In this document: positions 1-8,323 of the stretch, piece by piece | Position numbering within the stretch: position 1 is the stretch's first letter | Layout: the number at the start of each line of letters is the position of its first letter | Assembly (NCBI RefSeq): GCF_963667555.1 | Contig: NZ_OY763421.1 | Coordinates: 2,125,562 to 2,189,561 of the forward strand | Reading direction: 5' to 3' | Origin: an uncultured Methanolobus sp. | Lineage (GTDB): Archaea; Halobacteriota; Methanosarcinia; Methanosarcinales; Methanosarcinaceae | DNA length: 64,000 nt | The notes under the pieces: model-generated | What the model saw: only the letters and a program-made list of their open reading frames with translations | The model's database searches: none | Told to the model about the DNA's origin: nothing | Position numbers and translations under genes: made by a program

Positions 1-441
1 GCTGTAGGCGGAATTGACCAGAGGAAGATCCACATGCTTGGAAGGGAAGGACTGACAGGACTTGGATTTAAAGCACCTTTGTGTATTCACACACCAATTC
101 TCCTCGGACTTGATGGTGATAAGATGTCATCGTCCAATAATAATTTCATATCCGTGGATGACAGTGAAGCTGATCTGAAGAAGAAGATGAAGAAAGCATT
201 CTGCCCTGCAGAACAGGTTGAGGATAATCCTGTAATGGAGCTTTTCAAATACCACATCTGTCCAAGGTACGAAGAGATTGTTTTTGAAAGACCTGAAAAG
301 TTCGGCGGTAATCTTGTATGCAACAGTTATGAGGAACTGGAGAAAGTATTCGCATCCGGCGAGCTTCATCCTATGGACCTCAAGAACGGTGCTACAAAGT
401 ACATGAACATGATACTTGAAGTTGTCAGAAGCGTAATTTAA
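1..441 (+). CDS. tyrS: Tyrosyl-tRNA synthetase, C-terminal part (5' end outside window)
   Basis: Charges tRNA-Tyr with tyrosine in the cytoplasm. The frame is open from base 1, so only the last 146 residues are present. The class I signature KMSSS is at visible residues 41-45, preceded by the GGIDQRKIHMLGRE segment that carries tyrosine- and ATP-site residues in archaeal and eukaryal TyrRS. The short tail ending in a helical C-terminus, with no S4-like domain, fits the archaeal form. The gene stands alone on the plus strand; the next gene begins about 80 bases later behind its own spacer. Assignment by motif and length of the tail; the N-terminal Rossmann half cannot be inspected. Confidence 0.95.
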   Translation, partial: AVGGIDQRKIHMLGREGLTGLGFKAPLCIHTPILLGLDGDKMSSSNNNFISVDDSEADLKKKMKKAFCPAEQVEDNPVMELFKYHICPRYEEIVFERPEKFGGNLVCNSYEELEKVFASGELHPMDLKNGATKYMNMILEVVRSVI

Positions 442-519
442 ACTACGCTTCATCCCCGAGTGGTAATTTATATATCATGTCTGCAAGAATATAAGATTAA
501 AAACAAGACGGGGATTAGG

Positions 520-1653
520 ATGAAATATACATTTCAGGACTCTACCGAATTACCTTTACAACGAGATTTTATCCAGGACCTTAACAATTTCATAGAAATG
601 GCAAAGAAGGTCCTGCCACTTGAAAATTCTGCAATTGAGCTCAGCGAGGAAGAAACTGAAGAGATATCCTCTCTTGAAGCAAGGATCAGGGAAATAGAGA
701 CATTCAGCAAGGATGTCCAGCAATATGTTGACGAGCGTTCAAAAGGCGCAGAGGATAAGGAGATCCTTGAGTGCAGAAACTCAATAATTGATGCATGTGT
801 TGAGACCGCAGACAAAGGGCTCAAGGAACTTAACCTGAAGCTTGAACAGATCAAGAGACAATCTGAAAGCGGCATCTACAAGATAGAGATGGACCTGCTG
901 AACAATCTCAACCCTCTTTTTGAATCCGGCATCTACGGAGCGAATAAAGCATTCTCAGTATCCTCAAAGGAAGGAACTCTCAAAGGTACACTGAAAGCAT
1001 CTTTTGAGGGAATGGAATATTCCTGTGATCTTGCTTATACTCATGATATCCTTTCTATCAGAATGGTTTCTGGAGAATTATTCCTGCCAACATGGACAAA
1101 GGCCGGCATATTTTCCAAAGAGAATAAAGTGAAAATGATCGATGTTTCTGATTACACTATCACTTCGATGAGCTTTGATGGTGGCAAACACGTAGACCTG
1201 AGCTTTGTCAACAAGAAAGGCGACCAGAAATTCAAGATCGTTTCCGATAATGACACGTACCAGATATACCAGGGTGAGTTTGAGATAACTGGCGACGAAA
1301 AACTGTTGCAGTCATTAAGCATCGACAACATTGCAGGTGTTGTGGATGAGGCTAAAAAATACATGGAACTTAACATAAAGTACCAGAAATTAACTCACAT
1401 CCTTCTTGATGGCCAGGATGCGGTCCGTAACAATGAGGTATTTGACTGCCTGAAGCTCATTGCCGAGCAGTACGGCGACATTGTCAGGGAATCTCTGGAT
1501 AAAGGTTACGTCAAGAATGAGATCACCATCAAGATCGAAGCCGAGGACGGAACCAGAACCGAGAAATACATCACCAAGGAAGAGGCGTTCGACCAGCTTG
1601 CAGAACTTGGAAGCGAAGGTCTGGAACTTGCCAGCATCCTTGGCGTGGATTAA
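520..1653 (+). CDS. Uncharacterised coiled-coil protein, 377 aa
   Basis: I do not recognise the family. The first roughly 130 residues are acidic and helical with heptad-like spacing (long Glu/Lys/Leu runs), suggesting a coiled coil. Residues 140-290 look beta-rich and the last 90 residues are helical again. No signal peptide or membrane segment is visible, so it is probably cytoplasmic. I start at the ATG preceded by a GGGATTAGG stretch; an in-frame GTG 20 codons upstream would add a basic leader with no ribosome site. The gene is followed directly by a hairpin-plus-T-run, so it is probably monocistronic. Codon use is like the host genes around it. Confidence 0.8.
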   Translation: MKYTFQDSTELPLQRDFIQDLNNFIEMAKKVLPLENSAIELSEEETEEISSLEARIREIETFSKDVQQYVDERSKGAEDKEILECRNSIIDACVETADKGLKELNLKLEQIKRQSESGIYKIEMDLLNNLNPLFESGIYGANKAFSVSSKEGTLKGTLKASFEGMEYSCDLAYTHDILSIRMVSGELFLPTWTKAGIFSKENKVKMIDVSDYTITSMSFDGGKHVDLSFVNKKGDQKFKIVSDNDTYQIYQGEFEITGDEKLLQSLSIDNIAGVVDEAKKYMELNIKYQKLTHILLDGQDAVRNNEVFDCLKLIAEQYGDIVRESLDKGYVKNEITIKIEAEDGTRTEKYITKEEAFDQLAELGSEGLELASILGVD

Positions 1654-1654
1654 T

Positions 1655-1679
1655 GCAGCAAACGCTGCAACCTTTTTTT
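1655..1679 (+). terminator. Hairpin and T-run terminator after the coiled-coil gene
   Basis: GCAGC and GCTGC arms (1655-1659 and 1664-1668) enclose a 4-base loop and are followed after four bases by seven T residues. It begins two bases after the upstream stop codon. Confidence 0.6.
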
Positions 1680-1755
1680 ACTTTTAATTCCATATTTAAT
1701 TACGCTTAAATGACGGTTTAAGCAAATCATAATTACCAATTAATGAGGGATACTT

Positions 1756-3039
1756 TTGGAACGTTCAGTAGCTGATATCAGGGAGAAATTAGAGAGGAAA
1801 GAAGCTGTTGTAATGACAGCTCAGGAGATATCCGAACTTGTGGACAAAGGAGAAGATGTCTCCAAGATGGATGTGGATGTTGTCACAACCGCAACAAGAG
1901 CCATAATGAGCGGAACTTATGCTGTCCTGTCCTTCCCGGTTAACTCCCCTGTATGCTTCAAGAGAGCTTCAAAAGTGCTCCTGAACGGCGTTCCTGCTCA
2001 TGTGGGACCATGTCCGAATGAGAGTCTTGGAATTGTTGATGCAATCGTTTTTGGAACTGCACACTCCATCCTCAAACATAATTACGGTGCAGGACATCTT
2101 TTCAGGGAACTTGTTGAAGGAAAAGAAGTTGATGTTTCCGTAGTTACAAATGAGGATGAAACAATCGAAAGCCAGGTTAAACTTGAAGACATGCCTTTTG
2201 CCAAGCTCTATTCCACCAGACACGCATTCAAGAATTATGCAGCCTTTGTGAATGCTTCCGATAAACCTGTGAATACTATTTTCCATGCAACCCAGTTCAG
2301 TCCTGACATGCACGGTGCAACACTTTCTGGTTGCGGAGAGATAAATCCTGTCCAGAACGACCCTAAGATGGAGACTATCGGAATCGGTACACGTGTACTA
2401 ATGAACGGAGCAGAAGGCTTCGTTATCGGAGAAGGTACACGCAGCAGTCCTGAAAAGCCAAACCTTACCGGAGTTGCAGATATGCACGACATGGACCCTG
2501 CACTCATGGGAGGATTCAAAACTTCAGCCGGACCAGAGTGCATAGCATCATGGGCAGTTGCAATACCTGTAACAAGCCAGTCAGTACTTGATGCAGTCCT
2601 GCAGACTGACAGCAATATCCCAATGGTCGTGAATGATGTAGATAAAAGGGTCATGATAGGCAAAAGCACCTATTCAGACGCATGGAAGAATACTGACCGT
2701 GCAATAAATTTCAACCCTGATGCATGTCTTGATTGTGAGGTCTGCAAACCAATCAGAGATTGCCCCATGGAAGCAATTCAGCGCAAAGACGACAGGATGA
2801 TGCTGAACAGATACCAGTGCTTCAATTGTGGATTCTGCTCAACTGTCTGTCCTGGAGGAGTTTTCACTGCCGAACTTGGAACCCTTCACTTTGAACTGGA
2901 AGGAAAACACCAGGATGTGCCTATTGTCCTGAGACAGTCTGACCGCAAAAGAGCTGAAGAACTTGCAGAAGAATTAAAAGAAAAGATATTGAGCGGGGAA
3001 TTCACGCTCAATGAGATGGTTGAGACGATATATCCGTAA
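1756..3039 (+). CDS. DUF39 (COG1900) homocysteine biosynthesis protein with C-terminal 2[4Fe-4S] ferredoxin domain
   Basis: Members of this family take part in assimilating sulfide into homocysteine in methanogens that lack the usual sulfhydrylation route; in Methanosarcina acetivorans a family member together with partner proteins was shown genetically to be needed. Residues 1-310 are the DUF39 domain (TTATRAIMSGTYAVLSFPV near the start, conserved Cys in CPNES and CGEINP). Residues 324-336 and 355-365 carry two CxxCxxC-type cysteine sets, a bacterial-type two-cluster ferredoxin fused at the C-terminus, presumably delivering electrons. The start is TTG behind GAGGGA. The gene stands alone; no COG2122 partner lies nearby in the window. 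The pathway is known for the family; the exact substrate here is inferred. Confidence 0.88.
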   Translation: MERSVADIREKLERKEAVVMTAQEISELVDKGEDVSKMDVDVVTTATRAIMSGTYAVLSFPVNSPVCFKRASKVLLNGVPAHVGPCPNESLGIVDAIVFGTAHSILKHNYGAGHLFRELVEGKEVDVSVVTNEDETIESQVKLEDMPFAKLYSTRHAFKNYAAFVNASDKPVNTIFHATQFSPDMHGATLSGCGEINPVQNDPKMETIGIGTRVLMNGAEGFVIGEGTRSSPEKPNLTGVADMHDMDPALMGGFKTSAGPECIASWAVAIPVTSQSVLDAVLQTDSNIPMVVNDVDKRVMIGKSTYSDAWKNTDRAINFNPDACLDCEVCKPIRDCPMEAIQRKDDRMMLNRYQCFNCGFCSTVCPGGVFTAELGTLHFELEGKHQDVPIVLRQSDRKRAEELAEELKEKILSGEFTLNEMVETIYP

Positions 3040-3097
3040 AAACGATGATAAAGAAAGTTCCAATAAAATTATTAATCAGTAATTTAAATTACCTTGC

Positions 3098-3730
3098 ATG
3101 GATGGTAATCAATTCAATTTAGAACTATTTTTGAAGGATAACCAGCCATTATTTACTATTTTTGGCATATTTGGTGCATTATCCATCTATTTCACCACAT
3201 TACTTGATAAAAACACTGATTATCCTTTTTTGAATTTAGGAATTGTTTCAGCACTAACACTTTTTCTAATTGTCTCATTTATCATTCTTAAAAAAGCATT
3301 TCAACAGGATAATAAGAAGATGGTAATAGAATTTCTGACAACAGATGACGAAAATATTTATAGACTAACCTTTGTCATACCTTTTTTTCTATTGTCAGTA
3401 ACTGTTATGTCTTTTATATATGTAAGATTTGAACAGGAAGTGTTTGCTATAGGAGCAATATTTTCTTATTACATAGGCGTAATCACTTATACCCCTATTA
3501 TAAAACGATATGTTACTAATCAAAAGATACTATTCTTGATATCTATGATCGTGATTGTAATCTTGGCTATTGTGACTCTTCCTCTTGAAATGAAAATAGA
3601 GACTTTGCCATCATCAACACTTTTGACCCTTGGATTCTTAAAAGGAATAGGGTTACCAGCAGCTATGTGCGTACTTGCTATACCTATTACATACATATAC
3701 AGGAAAATCAGTGGGAAGCTACGGCCATAA
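3098..3730 (+). CDS. Unknown integral membrane protein, 210 aa
   Basis: Not recognised. Six hydrophobic stretches can be seen (about residues 15-32, 42-60, 88-105, 113-130, 145-160 and 172-195), so it should span the membrane about six times with a basic C-terminus ending LRP. The codon use is noticeably more AT-rich than that of its neighbours, which suggests recent acquisition or relaxed selection. Its last 23 bases overlap the end of comE on the opposite strand, so the two genes converge. No clear ribosome site precedes the ATG; leaderless translation is possible. Function cannot be inferred from context. Confidence 0.65.
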   Translation: MDGNQFNLELFLKDNQPLFTIFGIFGALSIYFTTLLDKNTDYPFLNLGIVSALTLFLIVSFIILKKAFQQDNKKMVIEFLTTDDENIYRLTFVIPFFLLSVTVMSFIYVRFEQEVFAIGAIFSYYIGVITYTPIIKRYVTNQKILFLISMIVIVILAIVTLPLEMKIETLPSSTLLTLGFLKGIGLPAAMCVLAIPITYIYRKISGKLRP

Positions 3731-4262
3731 ACCTCTTAATTATTCCCTCAGGTGTCATTTCAATTACCGGTGCATCAGTATTTCCCGGCTCTGCTTTTGC
3801 AACAATGATACCTTTGTCCGTGCTTTTCAGCACATCCCTGAGTTCTTTTGGAGTAGAAACCTCAAAAACATCCCTGTTACCGGCACCTCTTGCAACTGCT
3901 GCAAGGTCAGTAACTACTGACGTAGCAGTGGGCTGGTTTCCTGTCGAACCGTAGGCACCGTTGTCAACTATTACCAGCAGGTAATTTTCAGGACTCTGTG
4001 TAGCTATGGTTGCAAGGGTTCCCATATTCATGAGAATGGAGCCGTCACCATCAATTGCAACAACCTTTTTATCAGGGCGTGCAAGTGCAAGACCGAGCCC
4101 TATTGAAGAAGCCAGTCCCATGGAACCAAGCATGTAGAAATTTGTCGGAACATCACAGACATGATGGATCTCTTTACATGGGATTCCGATGTTGCCAATG
4201 AGCAGGGCTCCGCTTTCTTTTACTTTTGCAGAAACCTCATTGATGGCATCTATGCGCTTCAT
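3708..4262 (-). CDS. comE: Sulfopyruvate decarboxylase, beta subunit
   Basis: With ComD decarboxylates sulfopyruvate to sulfoacetaldehyde, a step in coenzyme M synthesis. The 184-residue protein is the thiamine-diphosphate-binding half: GDGSILMNMG gives the GDG...N motif that binds the Mg-diphosphate group, and GSMGLASSIGLGLALA is the typical substrate-channel segment. I choose the ATG that overlaps the comD stop as ATGA; a longer reading from 4334 would run inside comD and adds 24 residues unlike the family. Last gene of the six-gene minus-strand operon that starts with cysteate synthase. Length matches known ComE subunits. Confidence 0.95.
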   Translation of the reverse strand: MKRIDAINEVSAKVKESGALLIGNIGIPCKEIHHVCDVPTNFYMLGSMGLASSIGLGLALARPDKKVVAIDGDGSILMNMGTLATIATQSPENYLLVIVDNGAYGSTGNQPTATSVVTDLAAVARGAGNRDVFEVSTPKELRDVLKSTDKGIIVAKAEPGNTDAPVIEMTPEGIIKRFMAVASH

Positions 4263-4783
4263 GCCTGTTTCCTCCAGAATGGAATTGGTAAAAGTACCGC
4301 AACTGGTGTTTTCATCTCTGCTGCTGTGTTCCATGCTTTAACAATAAGGTCTGCCGGGTCAACATCTTTTTCCGGCATGAAATAGGGAATTTCCATTATA
4401 TCAAGCAGCTTTGGAGTAAGTTCACCCATTGGAACCTGGGCTACAATTGGTTCGCCTTCAACGCCTCTGTGACTCATTATCATCAAAAGCGGGATGTTGT
4501 AAAGCTTATCAAGCGATGCAAGAGCATTGATGGAATTTCCAAGACCGGAATTCTGCATGAGCATAGCAGGTTTTTTCCCGCCCATATAAGCTCCCGCACA
4601 GATTCCCACACCTTCTTCCTCACGGGTTACAGGTAGATGAATAATTTCAGGAGCTTCATCAACCATTGGGATCAGTTCCTTGAGATTGGCACAGGGAACA
4701 CTCACTATGAAATCAATTCCTGCATCCTTTATGCCTTTGAATACTGCCTCGGATGGAGTAAGGACTTTCGGTAAACCTGTCAT
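4259..4783 (-). CDS. comD: Sulfopyruvate decarboxylase, alpha subunit
   Basis: Pyrimidine-binding half of the thiamine-diphosphate decarboxylase of coenzyme M synthesis; forms the active enzyme with ComE. The segment VTREEEGVGICAGAY holds the glutamate expected to activate the cofactor, and MQNSGLGNSINAL is the conserved glycine-rich stretch of the family. The chosen ATG (MTGLPKV) has GGTGAT five bases upstream; an ATG four codons earlier falls next to the preceding stop with no room for a ribosome site. The stop overlaps the comE start by four bases, indicating translational coupling and 1:1 production of the two subunits. Confidence 0.95.
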   Translation of the reverse strand: MTGLPKVLTPSEAVFKGIKDAGIDFIVSVPCANLKELIPMVDEAPEIIHLPVTREEEGVGICAGAYMGGKKPAMLMQNSGLGNSINALASLDKLYNIPLLMIMSHRGVEGEPIVAQVPMGELTPKLLDIMEIPYFMPEKDVDPADLIVKAWNTAAEMKTPVAVLLPIPFWRKQA

Positions 4784-4798
4784 AAAAATCACCATTCT

Positions 4799-5440
4799 TT
4801 ACCATACTTTAAGATCAATAGCTTCAATACGCACATTCTTACCTTCAACTCCGACAACCATGCCGGAGTGGACCTTCTGCATCATACAGTATTCAGGTAT
4901 GAAACGTACTGTCTGGCCTACTTTTGGGATCTTTCCCTTTGCGACTTTACCGTCAAAGGCCAGTATCATACAGAGACCAACATCCTTGAACTTGAAATCA
5001 TCATTTCCAAGCCTGTGAAGTGGGCCTACCATGTGTACCGTATATATTCCCGGTACTTTGTCAATGACCTTTGCAAAGTGTGTCACAGGACATCCCAGTG
5101 GCCTATAACGAAGTATGTCGCCAACCTCTATTTCAATAGAACCGTCAAATGGGTGGATATCCTCCCTGCATGAGCATTCGTCTCTGAGAGGTGCAAGTGT
5201 GAAATCAGCTTCCTGACCATCAATTATGCCGACAATCTTTTCGGCCATTGGAATATCTTTTCCAAGAAGGACGAGAATCTTATCCATATTCTCCCTGAAA
5301 TTATCACGGGCTAGAAATGGACATTTATGTAAATCTTCAGCATTTTTTGTTTCTGAAAGTTCCGCTGCGAAATCCCTGCACTGACGGAAGCCACAGCTTC
5401 CGCAGTTGTAACCCGGAAGCAGTTTTTCAATTTCGCTCAA
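4799..5440 (-). CDS. Fe-S protein of the coenzyme M operon, 213 aa
   Basis: The N-terminus YNCGSCGFRQC with a later Cys near residue 40 is a four-cysteine cluster motif of the type seen in CO-dehydrogenase/corrinoid proteins and in Fe-S accessory proteins. Further Cys pairs follow (DECSC, about 108; GCPVTHF, about 137; CMMQ near 185). The C-terminal 100 residues look beta-rich. No membrane segment. It sits 3 bases after the GTPase gene and 15 bases before comD inside the cysteate synthase-comDE operon. The place in the operon suggests a role in maturation or electron supply for coenzyme M or a related process, but this is inference; I know no demonstrated function. Confidence 0.8.
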   Translation of the reverse strand: MSEIEKLLPGYNCGSCGFRQCRDFAAELSETKNAEDLHKCPFLARDNFRENMDKILVLLGKDIPMAEKIVGIIDGQEADFTLAPLRDECSCREDIHPFDGSIEIEVGDILRYRPLGCPVTHFAKVIDKVPGIYTVHMVGPLHRLGNDDFKFKDVGLCMILAFDGKVAKGKIPKVGQTVRFIPEYCMMQKVHSGMVVGVEGKNVRIEAIDLKVW

Positions 5441-5443
5441 GGG

Positions 5444-6142
5444 TTATTCCCCCTTATATTCCATGAAACCGTCAAGGTTTCTCAGAACTCCCATGTGATG
5501 TTTTCTTGCAACCCGGTTCTCACCGGTACAGAGTGAGCATATTGCAAGCGGGGGATTGTAACGCAGGAGCATATCATCGACAACATCAGGGCCGGAGCGT
5601 ATCAGTTCTGCAAGCTCGAATGAACCTTTGCCGGTCAGTCCGTTAGCTTCAACAATATTACAATCCGGATTGACCTCAAGTACACGCTCCCTGAATACCT
5701 CACGCTCTGCCTGGGAAACAAGGTCACCTTTTGTCATGACAACCACATCTGCAGTTGTAAGCAGCGGTCCAACCTTTAGTGGAGTATTCGGACCTGTTGT
5801 AACGTCAATAACACAAACTGCAAGACACTCATCAGGATATGGGGCACAGCGTAGGCAAAGTCCGGCTGTTTCACTCAACAGGACATCGGCACCTTCTGCT
5901 TCTGCCCATCTGAGCATTTCTTCTGTGTTGTAAATAGTAAAATGGTCAGGACACATGTCCTTGGCAAGTCCTACGTGTACCGGGATGTCAAGTCTCTTGA
6001 AACGCTGGTCATCATCGGTCCAGAGACAGTCTACTTTAACCACAGCAGGACTTTTCTCATTTCTCATGAGAGCTTTGATGGTGTGTAAGAGAACAGAGGT
6101 CTTTCCTGAACCTGGTGTACCTGCAACTACTACCAGCTTCAT
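5444..6142 (-). CDS. SIMIBI-class (HypB/CooC-like) GTPase of the coenzyme M operon
   Basis: A 232-residue P-loop NTPase: AGTPGSGKTS (residues 7-16) is the Walker A motif, KVDCLWTDDDQR lies in the switch region and MTKGDL is the NKxD-type guanine-specificity motif with Thr in place of Asn. Two cysteine groups, LCLRC with a later C (about 97-107) and ICSLC near the C-terminus, are additional and could bind metal or an Fe-S cluster. HypB and its relatives use nucleotide hydrolysis to insert metal into enzymes. It overlaps the ABC ATPase gene by four bases and the Fe-S gene follows three bases later, so the three are co-translated. Its target is unknown. Confidence 0.82.
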   Translation of the reverse strand: MKLVVVAGTPGSGKTSVLLHTIKALMRNEKSPAVVKVDCLWTDDDQRFKRLDIPVHVGLAKDMCPDHFTIYNTEEMLRWAEAEGADVLLSETAGLCLRCAPYPDECLAVCVIDVTTGPNTPLKVGPLLTTADVVVMTKGDLVSQAEREVFRERVLEVNPDCNIVEANGLTGKGSFELAELIRSGPDVVDDMLLRYNPPLAICSLCTGENRVARKHHMGVLRNLDGFMEYKGE

Positions 6143-6903
6143 GCAACCTGCTCCACAATATCGCCACGCCTGATAGTTTCCCTCAGGGACATGAGCCAGT
6201 TGTCAACCTCGCTTATCTTGCAGCAGACATCCTGCTCTTCCTGGCTTGTGGTGATAATATCAACCATACCGCCGTTCCTGATAACTATCCTGCGGGAGGA
6301 CATAAGTGCAAGTACAGGATCATGAGTGACAACAACAACGATCTTACCTTCACCTGCAAGCAACTGGAGAGCTTCCTGCTTCTTGATACCTGCATTCTCT
6401 ACCTCATCAATGAGAACCACAGGAGAATCACTAATAACTGCAATATCAGCTGTCATAAGTGACCTTGACTGGCCACCGCTAAGAGCTGTTAGGTGGTGGT
6501 GTGGAGCAATTGGTTCACCTGTAAGTGTGTTTGCGAGTTCAATAACCCTTGAGACAAGGCTTTCATCCTTACCTCTGCTGCGTGCGTGCATTTGCAGAAA
6601 TTCCTCAACGGTCATGTCTGCAAGGAAGTGCATGTTCTGGGAAAGTTGAGCAACAAGTTTCTTGCGTGGGTCTACACGTATGTTTGCATCCGGTTTCTGT
6701 CCGTTGACAAGAATTGTCCTGCCTGTTGGAGTGTCACCCTGAGCAAGCTGTTCAATGTCATCTATAAGAGTACTCTTTCCAGAGCCAGTTGGACCAACAA
6801 TACCCACTATCTCACCACGGGATATCTCTACTGACCTGATCGGCTCGTCAATACCATCTTTGTTGACTCCACCTAGTATAGTAAGGTTCATTATTTCACT
6901 CAT
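6139..6903 (-). CDS. ABC-type ATPase of the coenzyme M operon
   Basis: A 254-residue soluble ABC ATPase without a membrane partner in the operon. It shows Walker A GPTGSGKST (37-45), the signature ALSGGQSRSL, and Walker B VVLIDEVE followed by a His-containing switch VVVTHDP. Several Cys occur near the C-terminus (DVCCKI). The absence of a permease gene, and its place between cysteate synthase and a HypB-like GTPase, argue for a soluble role such as cofactor or metalloprotein maturation rather than transport. It begins 15 bases after the cysteate synthase gene and overlaps the GTPase gene by four bases. Confidence 0.83.
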   Translation of the reverse strand: MSEIMNLTILGGVNKDGIDEPIRSVEISRGEIVGIVGPTGSGKSTLIDDIEQLAQGDTPTGRTILVNGQKPDANIRVDPRKKLVAQLSQNMHFLADMTVEEFLQMHARSRGKDESLVSRVIELANTLTGEPIAPHHHLTALSGGQSRSLMTADIAVISDSPVVLIDEVENAGIKKQEALQLLAGEGKIVVVVTHDPVLALMSSRRIVIRNGGMVDIITTSQEEQDVCCKISEVDNWLMSLRETIRRGDIVEQVA

Positions 6904-6918
6904 GTTTCACACCAATCA

Positions 6919-8169
6919 TCAAATTCCAAATACTTCTGCTACCTTTTTTACTACCTTGTTTTCAGCATCTTCATCTTTTGCTGACACTTCGAGTGAAACA
7001 GGTAATTGCTTTAGATCATAATCTTGCATCAATCGTTTTTGTCCGCCACCGGTAATGTTCAGGACGATATTTTCATCATGTTTCACTTTACCAGATTTGA
7101 CAGCCTGTATAAGTGTTGCAACTGCAACTGCAGCAGCCGGATTGAGATCGATTCCCTCGGATTTCTCAAAGAGTTCCTGGGCAGCGGATGCTTCCTCGTT
7201 GGTTAAAGCATAAATGTCGCCACCACTTGCTTCAATCACATCCTTCACACCACCTCTCAGAGCATAAGGCGGCTTCCTGTTGAACAGGACATCATCATAC
7301 ATCCCGTCAGGACAAGAAGCATCTACCGCATCAACACCTTTCCATAATGAGTAAAGAGGGGCACATGGAAGACTCTGACCCAGATGCAGCTTTGGAAGTG
7401 TATCCCCAAACCTCCCATCGTCAAGTAATTTCAGTGAAGCTTCCCATGCGGAAATTCCGCCGGTTCCACTTCCAACAGCCTGGAAATAGTGATCAAAGAG
7501 TTTACCGGATGTCAGTACAGCATCTAACATCACGGTGGCCATACCATCACGTCGGGCTACGTTCTTAGCACCGCCTTCATTAACAAATCCATCCCTGGCA
7601 GCAATCTTGCCTGCAAGAGAGATCGCGTCGAAATAATCACCTTCAACTGTCACAAGGCAGATCGAATGATTGTCATCACGAATGGTCCATAACCTGTGGA
7701 CACTTTCCTTAGGTACTACGAGGAGAAGCGGCTGTCCGGTTATGCTGCAAACATTGGCAAATGCCCTTGCAGTGTTTCCTGCGGACGCGACCACCATTAT
7801 TCTCTTTTCTTCCTGCTCCCTTATCCTCTGCATTGTCGGGAATGATTCAAGATCCTTGAAAGTGCAGGTCATAAGATTAGCGCCTTTTTCCGGCCAGTAG
7901 CCGTTGAAGGCAATCCACAGGTCATCAAGTCCCAGTTCAGAAGCTAAAGCCTCGCTTTTGTAAGTCACGGTCCTGCCGGAGCCTTCCTCAATAATACCGT
8001 CAACAGGAAGCCAGTTGTAATATCTCCAGATACCTGGCATGTCAGTAGGAATTAATTGTTTTGCTGCGTAATATGCACGAAGAAGAGACTCGTCCCCGCT
8101 TTTACAACTCAGTGAATACGGGTCGTGAACTTCGCCACACAGCAGGCATTTCACAGTATACTTGTCCAT
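6919..8169 (-). CDS. Cysteate synthase (PLP-dependent, threonine-synthase-like)
   Basis: Converts O-phosphoserine and sulfite to L-cysteate, the first committed step of the coenzyme M route used by Methanosarcinales and Methanomicrobiales. The 416-residue protein has an N-terminal zinc-ribbon-like CLLC/C region, the Schiff-base lysine in TCTFKDLES (about 103), SAGNTARAFAN for substrate binding and the phosphate loop VGSGTGG. This fold is shared with threonine synthase, but the context with comDE and the motif pattern favour cysteate synthase. First gene of a six-gene operon. An aminotransferase must make sulfopyruvate from cysteate; none is in this operon. Confidence 0.93.
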   Translation of the reverse strand: MDKYTVKCLLCGEVHDPYSLSCKSGDESLLRAYYAAKQLIPTDMPGIWRYYNWLPVDGIIEEGSGRTVTYKSEALASELGLDDLWIAFNGYWPEKGANLMTCTFKDLESFPTMQRIREQEEKRIMVVASAGNTARAFANVCSITGQPLLLVVPKESVHRLWTIRDDNHSICLVTVEGDYFDAISLAGKIAARDGFVNEGGAKNVARRDGMATVMLDAVLTSGKLFDHYFQAVGSGTGGISAWEASLKLLDDGRFGDTLPKLHLGQSLPCAPLYSLWKGVDAVDASCPDGMYDDVLFNRKPPYALRGGVKDVIEASGGDIYALTNEEASAAQELFEKSEGIDLNPAAAVAVATLIQAVKSGKVKHDENIVLNITGGGQKRLMQDYDLKQLPVSLEVSAKDEDAENKVVKKVAEVFGI

Positions 8170-8289
8170 ATTAAGAATGTGGAAAGAGCAATTATAAACA
8201 TTACCCTTTTGAGAACTTTGTTGACCTTTTGAGGATAAAAAAGCAGAGCCAATAATACATAATGGATAATAAAATCCAATTAAACTACT

Positions 8290-8323
8290 AAAAAAACAGA
8301 AGACGTAGGCATATTATATGCCT
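8290..8323 (-). terminator. Hairpin and T-run terminator after the small TPR gene
   Basis: On the minus strand AGGCATA and TATGCCT arms (8317-8323, 8307-8313) touch the stop codon and are followed about ten bases on by a run of seven T. It also separates this gene from the promoter of the cysteate synthase operon. Confidence 0.55.

Noticed and set aside
4259..4334. Longer comE start at 4334
   Set aside because: The extra residues lie inside comD, are Ser/Thr-rich and unlike ComE N-termini; the ATGA overlap start is typical.
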